Part shown: one piece after another, positions 42,918 through 50,448 of the stretch
Layout of the letters: the number at the start of each line of letters is the position of its first letter
How positions within the stretch are numbered: position 1 is the first letter of the stretch
Assembly: GCA_003152315.1 (NCBI GenBank)
Contig: PLZV01000051.1
Location: 62,001 to 126,000 of the forward strand
Source of the DNA: Verrucomicrobiota bacterium
GTDB taxonomy: Bacteria; Verrucomicrobiota; Verrucomicrobiia; Palsa-1439
DNA: 64,000 bases
Direction: 5' to 3'
Made by a program: the position numbers and the translations under genes
Notes under the pieces: generated by a model
Told to the model about the DNA's origin: nothing
What the model saw: only the letters and a program-made list of their open reading frames with translations
The model's database searches: none

Positions 42918-44826
42918 TCGGTGAAGTTTCCTTTTCTTTCGACTCTGGATGTGGGGCCTTTTTCCCGATGAGCCACGACGGATTCATCGGGTATTCCTTT
43001 GGATCGAAGATGGTCCAGTAGAAATGCCAGACCACGATCGCGAGAGTCGCCAGCAGCGCTTCGTAGTAGTGGATAACTTGCGCGACGTCGTGCCACACCT
43101 TCGGCCACCAGCGCAACACGGTGTCCGTAAATACCAGCATCACGCCCGTGACGATCATCACCACCGAGCCCCAAATCAACGCCCAGTATTCGGCTTTCTC
43201 GATGTAGCTCCACTTCCGATGCGCCGGCGGTGTCTGGCGCAAGCCGAGGTTGTACGCCAGCATCGCGAAGACATCCGTAAAGTCGTGCAGCCGCAGCCAC
43301 AATACTTTCAATTCGGCGCGACCGCGCGTGGTGCCGAACAACGTTGCGAGATGGACCACGAAAAGCACTAGGAACGTCCATCCGCACACGCGATGGATTA
43401 TCCCGCGCAACCAGTTGCCATTGGTCATTGCGCGGAATGGCCAACTCCAGAACGCGTCGGGGAATTTGTGGACGAAGCCGGTGTACGCCAACAAGACGAA
43501 CAGCGCCATCAGCAAAAAGTGTTGTGCGCGCATCAAAGGCGTGAGCCGCATTTCGCCGTCCTGCGTTTTCGCCCAGCGGACGTGGTTGCGTGCTTTGCGG
43601 AAATAGTCGAGGCCATTGTGCGCCAGCATCCCGCCAATGGTCGCGACGATGAGCACCACATAGAGACGCGAGATGAAGTTTACGATCCACGGTTTACCTT
43701 CCGCCGCCCCCGGAGGCGCGTGAATGCGGAAGAACTCGGCGCTGAGGCGCGTGCCGATACCGGGATGACACTTGCCGCAGGTCTGCGCCAGGTTGTTGGT
43801 GTTGATCGTTGAACGCGCATCCTTGGCGGGCAGGATGTCGTGCACACCATGACAAGAGGCGCAATTGGCGGCGGTCAGGTTGCCACCCTGCAGCGCCAGG
43901 CCGTGGAAACTTTGAATGTACGTTGTAAACACATTCGGCGGAAGCTGGTATTGCGTGACGATGCGCTGCGCGGCATGACACTGGCCGCACGTTTCCGGGA
44001 TGTTGGCCGGAGAAACCCGGGACGCGGCCAATTTGACCGCCTGGATCGTGTGCTCCCCGTGGCAATCGGTGCAGACGGGCGCGTCACGCACGCCCTGGGC
44101 CACCGCAGTGCCGTGAATACTGCGGGAATAGGTCTGGCGCACATTGTCATGGCACTTGCCGCAAGTCGCGGGGATCGTCTGCCAGTACAATTTCGACTCC
44201 GGGTTCGTGGAGCGATGTAAATCGTGCGTGCCGTGGCAGTCGGAACAAACCGCTGCGTTGGCGACACCGTTGGCGTGGGCCAGTCCGTGCACGCTTTTGT
44301 CGTACGAAACGACAACCGCGCGCTGGCGCAGGTTGAATTTTTCCATCTCGGCGACATTCCCGTGGCAGCGACCGCAGGTTTCGGGGATATGCGCGCGGTT
44401 CACCGGCGAAGCGGGATTGCGGTAATCGAGCAACTCGTGGGCCTTGCCGTGGCAATCCTGGCAAGACGCGGCTTCCGCAACACCTTTGCTAATCGCCTGG
44501 CCGTGGTCGCTCTTGAGATAAATGTCGGCTTCGATGCGATGACATTGGCTGCAACTGACGGGCTTGTGCGTCTCGGCGTGCGGTAGATCCGTAATGTCCG
44601 TGTGGCAACTGGTACAGAGGTTCTTGGCGTGGATCGAAGCGTTGAACTTTGCGTCGTCAACGAATAACGAAACTGCCTTGCCGGCAGCGTTGGTCTTGGT
44701 GAGCGATATGTCCGAGTGGCAAACGAAACAGTCAGCGTTGTCGATGGCCCGCGCGTGTGAAACGGGCCATAAACAAAGAGTCAGTATGCAGACGCATGCT
44801 GCCCACCATTTGTCAGGACCTTGCAT
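42904..44826 (-). CDS. 11-haem cytochrome c fused to a cytochrome b membrane domain (CbcL-like)
   Basis: A 640-residue protein. After a signal-like helix come eleven CxxCH motifs in the first 400 residues (CFVCH, CTSCH, CSQCH, CQDCH, CGRCH, CSDCH, CGKCH, CTDCH, CGQCH, CASCH, CGKCH). Four to five membrane helices of cytochrome b561/hydrogenase-b type follow, with histidines in HNGLDY, QHFLLMALFVLLAYTGFVHKF, HRVCGWTFLVLFVVHL and VWHFYW. The layout is that of Geobacter CbcL (nine c haems plus diheme b domain), an inner-membrane menaquinol oxidase for extracellular electron transfer. The ATG at 44826 is inside the end of ccsA, without a clear Shine-Dalgarno. Confidence 0.88.
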   Translation of the reverse strand: MQGPDKWWAACVCILTLCLWPVSHARAIDNADCFVCHSDISLTKTNAAGKAVSLFVDDAKFNASIHAKNLCTSCHTDITDLPHAETHKPVSCSQCHRIEADIYLKSDHGQAISKGVAEAASCQDCHGKAHELLDYRNPASPVNRAHIPETCGRCHGNVAEMEKFNLRQRAVVVSYDKSVHGLAHANGVANAAVCSDCHGTHDLHRSTNPESKLYWQTIPATCGKCHDNVRQTYSRSIHGTAVAQGVRDAPVCTDCHGEHTIQAVKLAASRVSPANIPETCGQCHAAQRIVTQYQLPPNVFTTYIQSFHGLALQGGNLTAANCASCHGVHDILPAKDARSTINTNNLAQTCGKCHPGIGTRLSAEFFRIHAPPGAAEGKPWIVNFISRLYVVLIVATIGGMLAHNGLDYFRKARNHVRWAKTQDGEMRLTPLMRAQHFLLMALFVLLAYTGFVHKFPDAFWSWPFRAMTNGNWLRGIIHRVCGWTFLVLFVVHLATLFGTTRGRAELKVLWLRLHDFTDVFAMLAYNLGLRQTPPAHRKWSYIEKAEYWALIWGSVVMIVTGVMLVFTDTVLRWWPKVWHDVAQVIHYYEALLATLAIVVWHFYWTIFDPKEYPMNPSWLIGKKAPHPESKEKETSPNGTS

Positions 44827-45610
44827 AACTGTGCAACCCACTCAGCAGGAAGTTCACGCCGTAGTAGGTGAAAATGACGGAGGCAAATCCGATGACGGAA
44901 ATCCAGGCGGCGCGTTTGCCTTTCCAGCCGCGCATAAAACGACAGTGCAGGAATACGGCGTAGATGAACCAGGTGATCAGCGACCAGGTTTCCTTCGGAT
45001 CCCAGCTCCAATACGTGCCCCAAGCGGAATTCGCCCACACCGCGCCCGTCATGATGCCCGCCGTCAGGAACAGAAACCCGAATGAAATCGTCTTGGCCGT
45101 GGCGGCATCAAATGCTGACGTGATCTCAGGCCGTGTCTTGCTGCCGGTGCGCGCAGCGATGAGATAACCAATACTCGCCAGGGCCGCGACCGCGAACCCG
45201 CCGTAGCCCAGGAAACACATGAACACATGCACCGTCAACCAGTTGCTGCGTAATGCGGGCATGAGCGGCTGGATTTTCGTCTCGAACGTGCTCGCGTACG
45301 CCAGCGTCAGCACCGCGAGCGCTGCCGTCGCCGCCCCGAGCACGGGAATCTGCCTGCGAATCCGTAGCGCCAGGTAGACGACCACGACCGCCCACGCGAG
45401 CAACACCATCGACTCAAACATGTTACTGAACGGCGCGCGCCCCGCGATAGACCAGCGCACCGCCATGTAGATCGTTTGCGCCACGGCTCCCGCCGACAGG
45501 AACACAGTCGTGGCCGAGGCGAGCCACCCTTTTTTCGAGAACAGGTTAGCTGCCGAGAACAGCAGCGCCGTCAGATACCCAGCGAGGCTGAGATTGAAGG
45601 CCCACGTCAT
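44813..45610 (-). CDS. ccsA: CcsA/ResC cytochrome c haem lyase subunit
   Basis: A 265-residue protein with about eight membrane helices. The haem-handling WWD motif appears as WANSAWGTYWSWDPKETWSLI, and flanking His residues (VHVF, FLHC) are present. With ResB it forms the system II synthase that attaches haem to CxxCH motifs in the periplasm. The ATG at 45610 has a strong AAGGAG 7 bases upstream, yet it lies 65 bp inside the 3' end of hemA, an unusually long overlap. The naming is confusing in the literature; CcsA and ResC are the same family. Confidence 0.92.
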   Translation of the reverse strand: MTWAFNLSLAGYLTALLFSAANLFSKKGWLASATTVFLSAGAVAQTIYMAVRWSIAGRAPFSNMFESMVLLAWAVVVVYLALRIRRQIPVLGAATAALAVLTLAYASTFETKIQPLMPALRSNWLTVHVFMCFLGYGGFAVAALASIGYLIAARTGSKTRPEITSAFDAATAKTISFGFLFLTAGIMTGAVWANSAWGTYWSWDPKETWSLITWFIYAVFLHCRFMRGWKGKRAAWISVIGFASVIFTYYGVNFLLSGLHSYARS

Positions 45611-46631
45611 AAAGCCGCTCCTTTTCGAGGTTAAGTTTTTCCATCAACGCCGCCGCGCGCGTGTCAATGATCTGCCGGCACAAGGCCAACTCCTGCTCGC
45701 GTGACCGCACATTTTCACCCACGATCGCTTCCAGGTCGTCGATATTGTAGAGGTAAACATTGTCGAGATGCTGCACATCGGAGTCGATGTTGCGCGGCAC
45801 GGAAATGTCGATGAGGAACAACGGACGATTTCGTCGTGCGCCCATCAGTTTCTCCACGTCGGCACGATGCAGCAGGGTCTTCGGGCAGCCTGTCGATGCG
45901 ACGACGATGTCCGCATCAGCCATCGCCGTAAGGCAATCTTCGAACCGCACCGCCTTGCCGCCGAATTCATTGGCCAGATCCACGGCGTGGTCGAAGGACC
46001 GATTGGAAACGAGAATCGACTGCGCGCCTTTCTTCGCCAGGTGGCGCACACAGGCTTCCCCCATCTGGCCCGCGCCGATGATGATCACCGTCTGCTTCGA
46101 GAGATCGTGTCGGAAAATCTTCTCGGCCAACTCGACCGCCACACTGCCGACGGAGGTCGCACCCCGGCCGATGCCGGTGCGCGTGCGGACTTCCTTCGCC
46201 GCCTGGAAGGCTTTCTGGAAAAGGCGATTCAGCACGCCTCCCGTAAGCCGCGCGGCATGGGCGGTGTCGTAGGCCTTTTTCACCTGGCCCGTGATCTCGG
46301 TTTCACCGACGACCATCGAGTCGAGTCCGCCAGTGACTCGAAACAGATGCCGCACAGCCTCGACATCTTCGTGTACGTAGACATGCGAACGAAAGTCGCG
46401 GCGGTCGCTACTGAGGAGCCGGAACAGCGAGTCGATGTGGCCGGTCACCCGCGGTGTGGTGCCGTATATTTCCACACGGTTGCAGGTTGAGAGCAGCACG
46501 ACTTCACTGAGGTCGCCACAAAGTTTCAAACGGCAGGCGCAACAGACGAGCTGTGACGGCTTCACAGCGAGCAACTCGCGCAACTCAACGGGCGCCGTCT
46601 TGTAGCTGAGTCCGGCCGCGAAAAGCGTCAT
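45546..46631 (-). CDS. hemA: Glutamyl-tRNA reductase, short C-terminal domain
   Basis: A 361-residue enzyme that reduces Glu-tRNA to glutamate-1-semialdehyde, the first step of tetrapyrrole synthesis. It starts MTLFAAGLSYKTAPVE, has the catalytic Cys in LLSTCNRVEIY, the GVLNRLFQKAFQAAKEVR helix and an NADPH-binding IIIGAGQMGE. The dimerisation domain at the C-terminus is cut short: E. coli HemA has 418 residues, while here it ends after RLYDVGLQSQP...LGS, within the ccsA reading frame. The ATG at 46631 overlaps the resB stop (ATGA). Having hemA between resB and ccsA ties precursor supply to cytochrome maturation. Confidence 0.92.
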   Translation of the reverse strand: MTLFAAGLSYKTAPVELRELLAVKPSQLVCCACRLKLCGDLSEVVLLSTCNRVEIYGTTPRVTGHIDSLFRLLSSDRRDFRSHVYVHEDVEAVRHLFRVTGGLDSMVVGETEITGQVKKAYDTAHAARLTGGVLNRLFQKAFQAAKEVRTRTGIGRGATSVGSVAVELAEKIFRHDLSKQTVIIIGAGQMGEACVRHLAKKGAQSILVSNRSFDHAVDLANEFGGKAVRFEDCLTAMADADIVVASTGCPKTLLHRADVEKLMGARRNRPLFLIDISVPRNIDSDVQHLDNVYLYNIDDLEAIVGENVRSREQELALCRQIIDTRAAALMEKLNLEKERLYDVGLQSQPRWVSDGAAVLGS

Positions 46632-47842
46632 GCCGTCTTCCCTCGGGCATCGAACCATGGGTTGAGGTAGAACACGATGAACAAACCAGCGATCATCAAC
46701 GCGAAGCCGGTGTAGACGACCGGCACGCCGCGATCCTTCACAACCTGGAACGAGGTGTACGACAAGTCGTCCGGGTTGTAGCCCGATTGGTAAAAGGTGT
46801 ATCCCTTGTAGTGGAATGGGCTGTTCACTTCCACCGTGCGCTCGCCGACGACGGATTCACCCTCGACCAGTTGAATCGTGCTCTTGAACGATTTGATTGG
46901 GCCGGTGGGCATCGTTTTGTGCTCCACCACGCCGTGATTCTGGTAAATCATCTCCAGCGGGCTTGGCCCGGTCGCCGGCGTGTCTTTCGTATGCATCGTA
47001 AAATCGGGGAACTTTGCAAACAGCCAGCGGTGGTTCTGGTAGGTCGGTCCATTGACCGCCACAAGGATCGCAGGATTGCGCGGTTCACTGGAGCGGCTCG
47101 TGATCTCATGCGTCTGCATGTCCACGATAAAATCCGGAATGTACTTCAGGATGGTGATCTTGAACTCCCCGAACCCCTGCTCCTCGCCAACTTTGACCGG
47201 CAGCGTGGCCTTCAGGTTTTTCTCGGGCCACGCGACGAGCAACGCGTTGCAGCAGTCACCCTGCTTCGCCTGCGCCTTATCGTCGGTATCCGTCTTCGGC
47301 TGGTCGTATGTCTCAATTTCAAACTTGGCCAGGTGAATACCGAACGGTAGCAGTTTCACGTTCTTCTCCGTTACGAACTGCGCGTTCGTTTCGCCCTCGC
47401 GAAGTTCGATGTAGCCTTTCTCGCCCCACACGCCGCGGATTACGCCGCCCGTCAGGATCAGGAGGATGCTGATGTGCGTGAGCATCGAGCCGAAAGCGCG
47501 ATACCGCGCGTAGCCACTGGTGCGAAGCACGGTCGAGAAGCGGCGTGTGCTGCAAACAGACACGGTTGCGGCCAGTGTGCAAAGCAAACCGATAAACCAG
47601 AGCGAGTAGAAAATGTGCGTGAGGCCGAGCTTGCCGAACAGCTCCATGCGAGACGCCGCGTCGGGATTCTGGCGAATGTATTTAGCGACATCCGTGCCCT
47701 GCGGAATCAGGGTTCCCGTGATGCAAGCGACGGCGATGACCACGACCACCGTTACCGCGAACTTCACCGAGGCCAATCGATCGAACACGAGCGTCGTGAA
47801 GGTTCTCGTTGGCGCATTTGATTTGTTATTGGCCTGGCCCAT
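46628..47842 (-). CDS. resB: ResB-like cytochrome c maturation protein
   Basis: A 404-residue membrane protein. Helices lie near residues 28-45, 85-105 and 120-140, a large periplasmic domain follows, and a last helix near 380-398. VFDRLASVKFAVTVVVVIAVACITGTLIPQG is the typical ResB start, and the ending YTGFALMIAGLFIVFYLNP is also characteristic. It works with CcsA to deliver and attach haem to apocytochromes. It is the first gene of the long overlapping operon running down to the NtrC-type regulator; a sigma-54-like promoter is 30 bp upstream. Confidence 0.92.
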   Translation of the reverse strand: MGQANNKSNAPTRTFTTLVFDRLASVKFAVTVVVVIAVACITGTLIPQGTDVAKYIRQNPDAASRMELFGKLGLTHIFYSLWFIGLLCTLAATVSVCSTRRFSTVLRTSGYARYRAFGSMLTHISILLILTGGVIRGVWGEKGYIELREGETNAQFVTEKNVKLLPFGIHLAKFEIETYDQPKTDTDDKAQAKQGDCCNALLVAWPEKNLKATLPVKVGEEQGFGEFKITILKYIPDFIVDMQTHEITSRSSEPRNPAILVAVNGPTYQNHRWLFAKFPDFTMHTKDTPATGPSPLEMIYQNHGVVEHKTMPTGPIKSFKSTIQLVEGESVVGERTVEVNSPFHYKGYTFYQSGYNPDDLSYTSFQVVKDRGVPVVYTGFALMIAGLFIVFYLNPWFDARGKTA

Positions 47843-47871
47843 TACAATCGTCCCGATACTCCCCTTGGCTT

Positions 47872-47887
47872 AGCAGTGGCCTTGCCA
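47872..47887 (-). promoter_or_regulatory. Sigma-54-like promoter of the resB operon
   Basis: The minus strand reads TGGCAA-GGCCA-CTGCT, then AAG: two mismatches to the consensus, with exact spacing. The predicted start is 47861, 19 bases before the resB ATG. Confidence 0.6.
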
Positions 47888-47945
47888 GTGAGTTCTGATG
47901 AGGGACGTGATGTGTCGTAACCTGTTTATTTACAGGTTGTTAAGC

Positions 47946-47961
47946 TGCGCGAAGTCGCGCA
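47946..47961. promoter_or_regulatory. Perfect palindrome TGCGCGA-AG-TCGCGCA upstream of resB
   Basis: The 7+2+7 inverted repeat is centred about 93 bp upstream of the predicted sigma-54 start. Similar but degenerate boxes stand before the conduit operon. A 7-bp inverted repeat AACCTGT/ACAGGTT with a 6-bp spacer lies nearby at 47920..47939. Confidence 0.5.
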
Positions 47962-48019
47962 AGCCGCCGATTGCTTTGGTTGGGCTTGGCCGACAAAGTG
48001 GCGGGGAGTTGTAGTTTAA

Positions 48020-48032
48020 TGACAGCTTGTCA
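48020..48032. promoter_or_regulatory. TGACA-type palindrome upstream of resB
   Basis: TGACA-GCT-TGTCA has perfect 5-bp arms. The centre is at -165 from the predicted resB start. It is the best-conserved copy of the motif shared with the other sigma-54 promoters. Confidence 0.6.
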
Positions 48033-48049
48033 CATGGCGGAAACGCAAA

Positions 48050-48084
48050 GACGCCGGGCAAGTTCAACAAGCGTGCCCGGCGTC
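48050..48084 (-). terminator. Rho-independent terminator after the tetrahaem cytochrome gene
   Basis: A perfect 11-bp stem (GACGCCGGGCA, 48050..48060, with TGCCCGGCGTC, 48074..48084) and a 13-base loop. On the minus strand it is followed by TTTGCGTTT. It lies 20 bp after the cytochrome stop. Confidence 0.85.
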
Positions 48085-48103
48085 AGTGATACAGTCTGGC
48101 GGC

Positions 48104-48664
48104 TTAGTGCTTCACCTTGGGATCAGGATGCGCGATCTTTTCGACCATCGCTTTCTCATCGAATCCCTTGAAGTTTGGACTTTCTGGATTGTGACAGAGC
48201 TTGCAGCTTTCGTTCGCCGGATAGATCATGCCGGCGGCAATTGATTTGGCTCGGTCTTCCATTGTGCTCTTGGCCATGAACTTCTTGCCGGGGCCGTGAC
48301 ATGACTCACAGGTCACGCCGTCCTCAGGTTTGATTTTCTCGGTCGCAATGGACTCCGTGAAATTGTATGCGGTCGAGTGACACTTGAGACATTTGCCACT
48401 CTTCTGTGGATCGTCAATACCGGCCTTCTTGGCGATATTCTTGGCGGCTGGCGTGCCAAGTGTATCGAACGCCTTGGCGTGCGGGCCGGCCTGCCATTTA
48501 CCGAGAGCGTTGCCGCTATCCTCCGATTTGTGGCAGATGCCACACATCTTTGGGCCGATGTAGTTCGCGGGGTCGCGGCTGTCTGCGTACGCGCGAGTTG
48601 AAACCACCGCACCAACTGCAACCGCGACGGTGGCTAGGATGGCAGAATGTAAAGTCGTCTTCAT
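48104..48664 (-). CDS. Tetrahaem cytochrome c554-like protein
   Basis: A 186-residue periplasmic protein with a signal peptide (cleavage near AYA-DS) and four CxxCH motifs: CGICH, CLKCH, CESCH, CKLCH. The order YIGPKMCGICHKSE...WQAGPHAKAF...CESCHGPG follows the cytochrome c554 family pattern. It would be a mobile carrier taking electrons from the Rieske/b complex encoded upstream to other cytochromes. GGGAGA precedes the ATG at 48664. It is separated from the cytochrome b gene by about 200 bp and has its own strong terminator, so it may be expressed more highly. Confidence 0.9.
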   Translation of the reverse strand: MKTTLHSAILATVAVAVGAVVSTRAYADSRDPANYIGPKMCGICHKSEDSGNALGKWQAGPHAKAFDTLGTPAAKNIAKKAGIDDPQKSGKCLKCHSTAYNFTESIATEKIKPEDGVTCESCHGPGKKFMAKSTMEDRAKSIAAGMIYPANESCKLCHNPESPNFKGFDEKAMVEKIAHPDPKVKH

Positions 48665-48841
48665 CAAATCTCCCATGGTTGAATGTTGCACATCGCCTGG
48701 CCTTACCAGTGTGCGTCACCCGCACCATAATTCAAACCCCAACAATTTGCAGTAAAAATCGTTGTGTGACCACGTTCTTGGCGCGATGCGAAGGCGGCAC
48801 GCCCGCTAAACACTGGCACTTGGGGATATCGCACAACTCTC

Positions 48842-48854
48842 TGACAGCCTGTCC
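48842..48854. promoter_or_regulatory. Additional TGACA-type match before the c554-like gene
   Basis: TGACA-GCC-TGTCC matches 10 of 13 positions of the shared motif. No -24/-12 element with correct spacing was found between it and the gene, so its meaning is uncertain. Confidence 0.3.
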
Positions 48855-48868
48855 CGGAATAATGGGCG

Positions 48869-50014
48869 TCAATGCTTCGGTTGTTCGGAGAGACGGTGCG
48901 GCACGCCGTAGATATCGATGTGGTAATGGCGGCCACGGAATGTGATGTCTCGCTCCGAGAAATGGCCGAGCAGGCCGAACACAATGGCCAAGAGCAATGC
49001 GGCTATGCCAATGCTCACCGCGATCGGGCGTTTCTTTGGATGGCGCTCGGGGCTGCGATCAAGGAACGCCCAGAGCAACAGCAGCAGTTGCGGGATCAGG
49101 GACACAAACAAGCCCAGAGTCTTCGGGAAATACTTCAAGAGTTGATAGGTCGGCAGAAAATACCATTCGGGTTTGATGCCTTCCGGCGTGACGAACGGAT
49201 CGGCTTTCTCGCCCAGCTCGATGGGCCATAGCAAGATCAGCGTGACGAGCAGGCCGATGAGCGCGCAGAACACAACTCCCTCCTTGAGCACGTGATGCGG
49301 GAAGAACGGGATGCCATGGCTTTTGTCAATCGGCTTCTCCTCGCCGACGCGCTCGAACGTGGCCAGACCCTGCACCCGCATCAGAAAGAGGTGTGTCACA
49401 ATCAGCATCGTCAACACCCACGGCAGCACGACCACGTGGAGCACGTAAAACCGCGCCAGTGTTTCGCCTGTCACGCCTTCGCCGCCGCGCAGCAACACCT
49501 TGAGATATTGACCCACCAGGGGGATCGCCCCGGTAATCTCGGTGCCGACGGTGGTGGCCCAGTACGAAAGCTGATTCCACGGCAGCAGGTAGCCGGTGAA
49601 GCCGAACGTCACGGTGCAGCCGAAGATGAAGACCCCGAACACCCAGGTCAGCTCGCGCGGCTTCTTGTACGCGCCCATGAAGAAGGTACGCATCATGTGG
49701 ATCAATACGCAGAGGATCATCAGCGTCGCGCCCCACGCGTGCAGGCCGCGGATCAGCCAGCCGAAGTGTGCCTTGGTCATGATGAAGCGCACGCTCTCGA
49801 AAGCGGTATTGGTCGTGGGCCGGTAATAGATCATCAGCAGGATGCCGGTGACAACCTGGTTCAGAAACAGAAAGAGCGACAGGCTGCCGAACGTGTGCCA
49901 GAAACCGGTCTCTGCTGGCAGCGGCTTGTGCAGTTGCCCATCAGCGAACTTTTCCGCGACGCCAATGTCGAGACGTTCGGCCAGCCAGGTGCGGATTCTC
50001 GGTGGCAGGTTCAT
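48869..50014 (-). CDS. Cytochrome b of a Rieske/cytochrome b complex
   Basis: A 381-residue protein with about eight membrane helices. The N-terminal four-helix part carries the b-haem His pairs (GLHAWGATLMILCVLIHMMR and LHVVVLPWVLTMLIVTHLF). The Qo-site motif PEWYFLP follows (IKPEWYFLPTYQLLK), so the b6-like and subunit-IV-like parts are fused in one chain. It oxidises menaquinol together with the Rieske protein. The ATG at 50014 overlaps the Rieske stop (ATGA); the longer frame to 50272 is an artefact of the overlapped gene. No cytochrome c1 or f gene is present; multihaem cytochromes take that place. Confidence 0.92.
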   Translation of the reverse strand: MNLPPRIRTWLAERLDIGVAEKFADGQLHKPLPAETGFWHTFGSLSLFLFLNQVVTGILLMIYYRPTTNTAFESVRFIMTKAHFGWLIRGLHAWGATLMILCVLIHMMRTFFMGAYKKPRELTWVFGVFIFGCTVTFGFTGYLLPWNQLSYWATTVGTEITGAIPLVGQYLKVLLRGGEGVTGETLARFYVLHVVVLPWVLTMLIVTHLFLMRVQGLATFERVGEEKPIDKSHGIPFFPHHVLKEGVVFCALIGLLVTLILLWPIELGEKADPFVTPEGIKPEWYFLPTYQLLKYFPKTLGLFVSLIPQLLLLLWAFLDRSPERHPKKRPIAVSIGIAALLLAIVFGLLGHFSERDITFRGRHYHIDIYGVPHRLSEQPKH

Positions 50015-50448
50015 GCGGATTTCACCAGCACTTCGCCGTTGACCACCGCCACACCGTGTTCGGCCAATTGTCGCGGCGGCGGTCCGGCCACGGGGCGGCC
50101 GTTGATGTCGAAGAATCCAGCGTGACACGGGCAAGCAATCTGGTGTCGCGCCGCGTCCCAGCCGACGATGCAGCCAAGATGCGTGCAGATTGCTGCGAAC
50201 GCTCGAAATCCCTGCGGCGTGCGGATGACAATCACCGGGTGTCCGCCAATCGCGACTATTTTCGTTTGCCACTCGGCAAACTCGTCAGCCTTGCCGGCGG
50301 AAACCGTTTGCACGCTCGGTCCACGCTTTTGCGCCGGCCATACGTAGCTGATCACGGGCGCGACGAAAGCCACCGCCCACGTCAAGAGGCCGCCAGCCAC
50401 CAGCCAGTCCAGAAACGTTCGCCGGGAAATTCGCTGTTCCTCGTTCAT
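50011..50448 (-). CDS. Rieske iron-sulfur protein
   Basis: A 145-residue protein. The N-terminus has a twin-arginine-like ISRRTFLDWL and one membrane anchor (VAGGLLTWAVAFVAPVISYVW). The cluster-binding boxes are CTHLGC and CPCHAGFF, with two Cys and two His ligands, followed by the Pro loop (GPPPRQL). It takes one electron from quinol at the Qo site of cytochrome b. It is joined by 4-bp overlaps to the 9-haem gene upstream and the cytochrome b gene downstream. Confidence 0.93.
   Translation of the reverse strand: MNEEQRISRRTFLDWLVAGGLLTWAVAFVAPVISYVWPAQKRGPSVQTVSAGKADEFAEWQTKIVAIGGHPVIVIRTPQGFRAFAAICTHLGCIVGWDAARHQIACPCHAGFFDINGRPVAGPPPRQLAEHGVAVVNGEVLVKSA

Noticed and set aside
48665-48868. 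Sigma-54 promoter for the c554-like gene
   Set aside because: A GG...GC pair is present, but the spacing is off by one and the -24 element is poor, so I did not call it although a TGACA-type match lies upstream.
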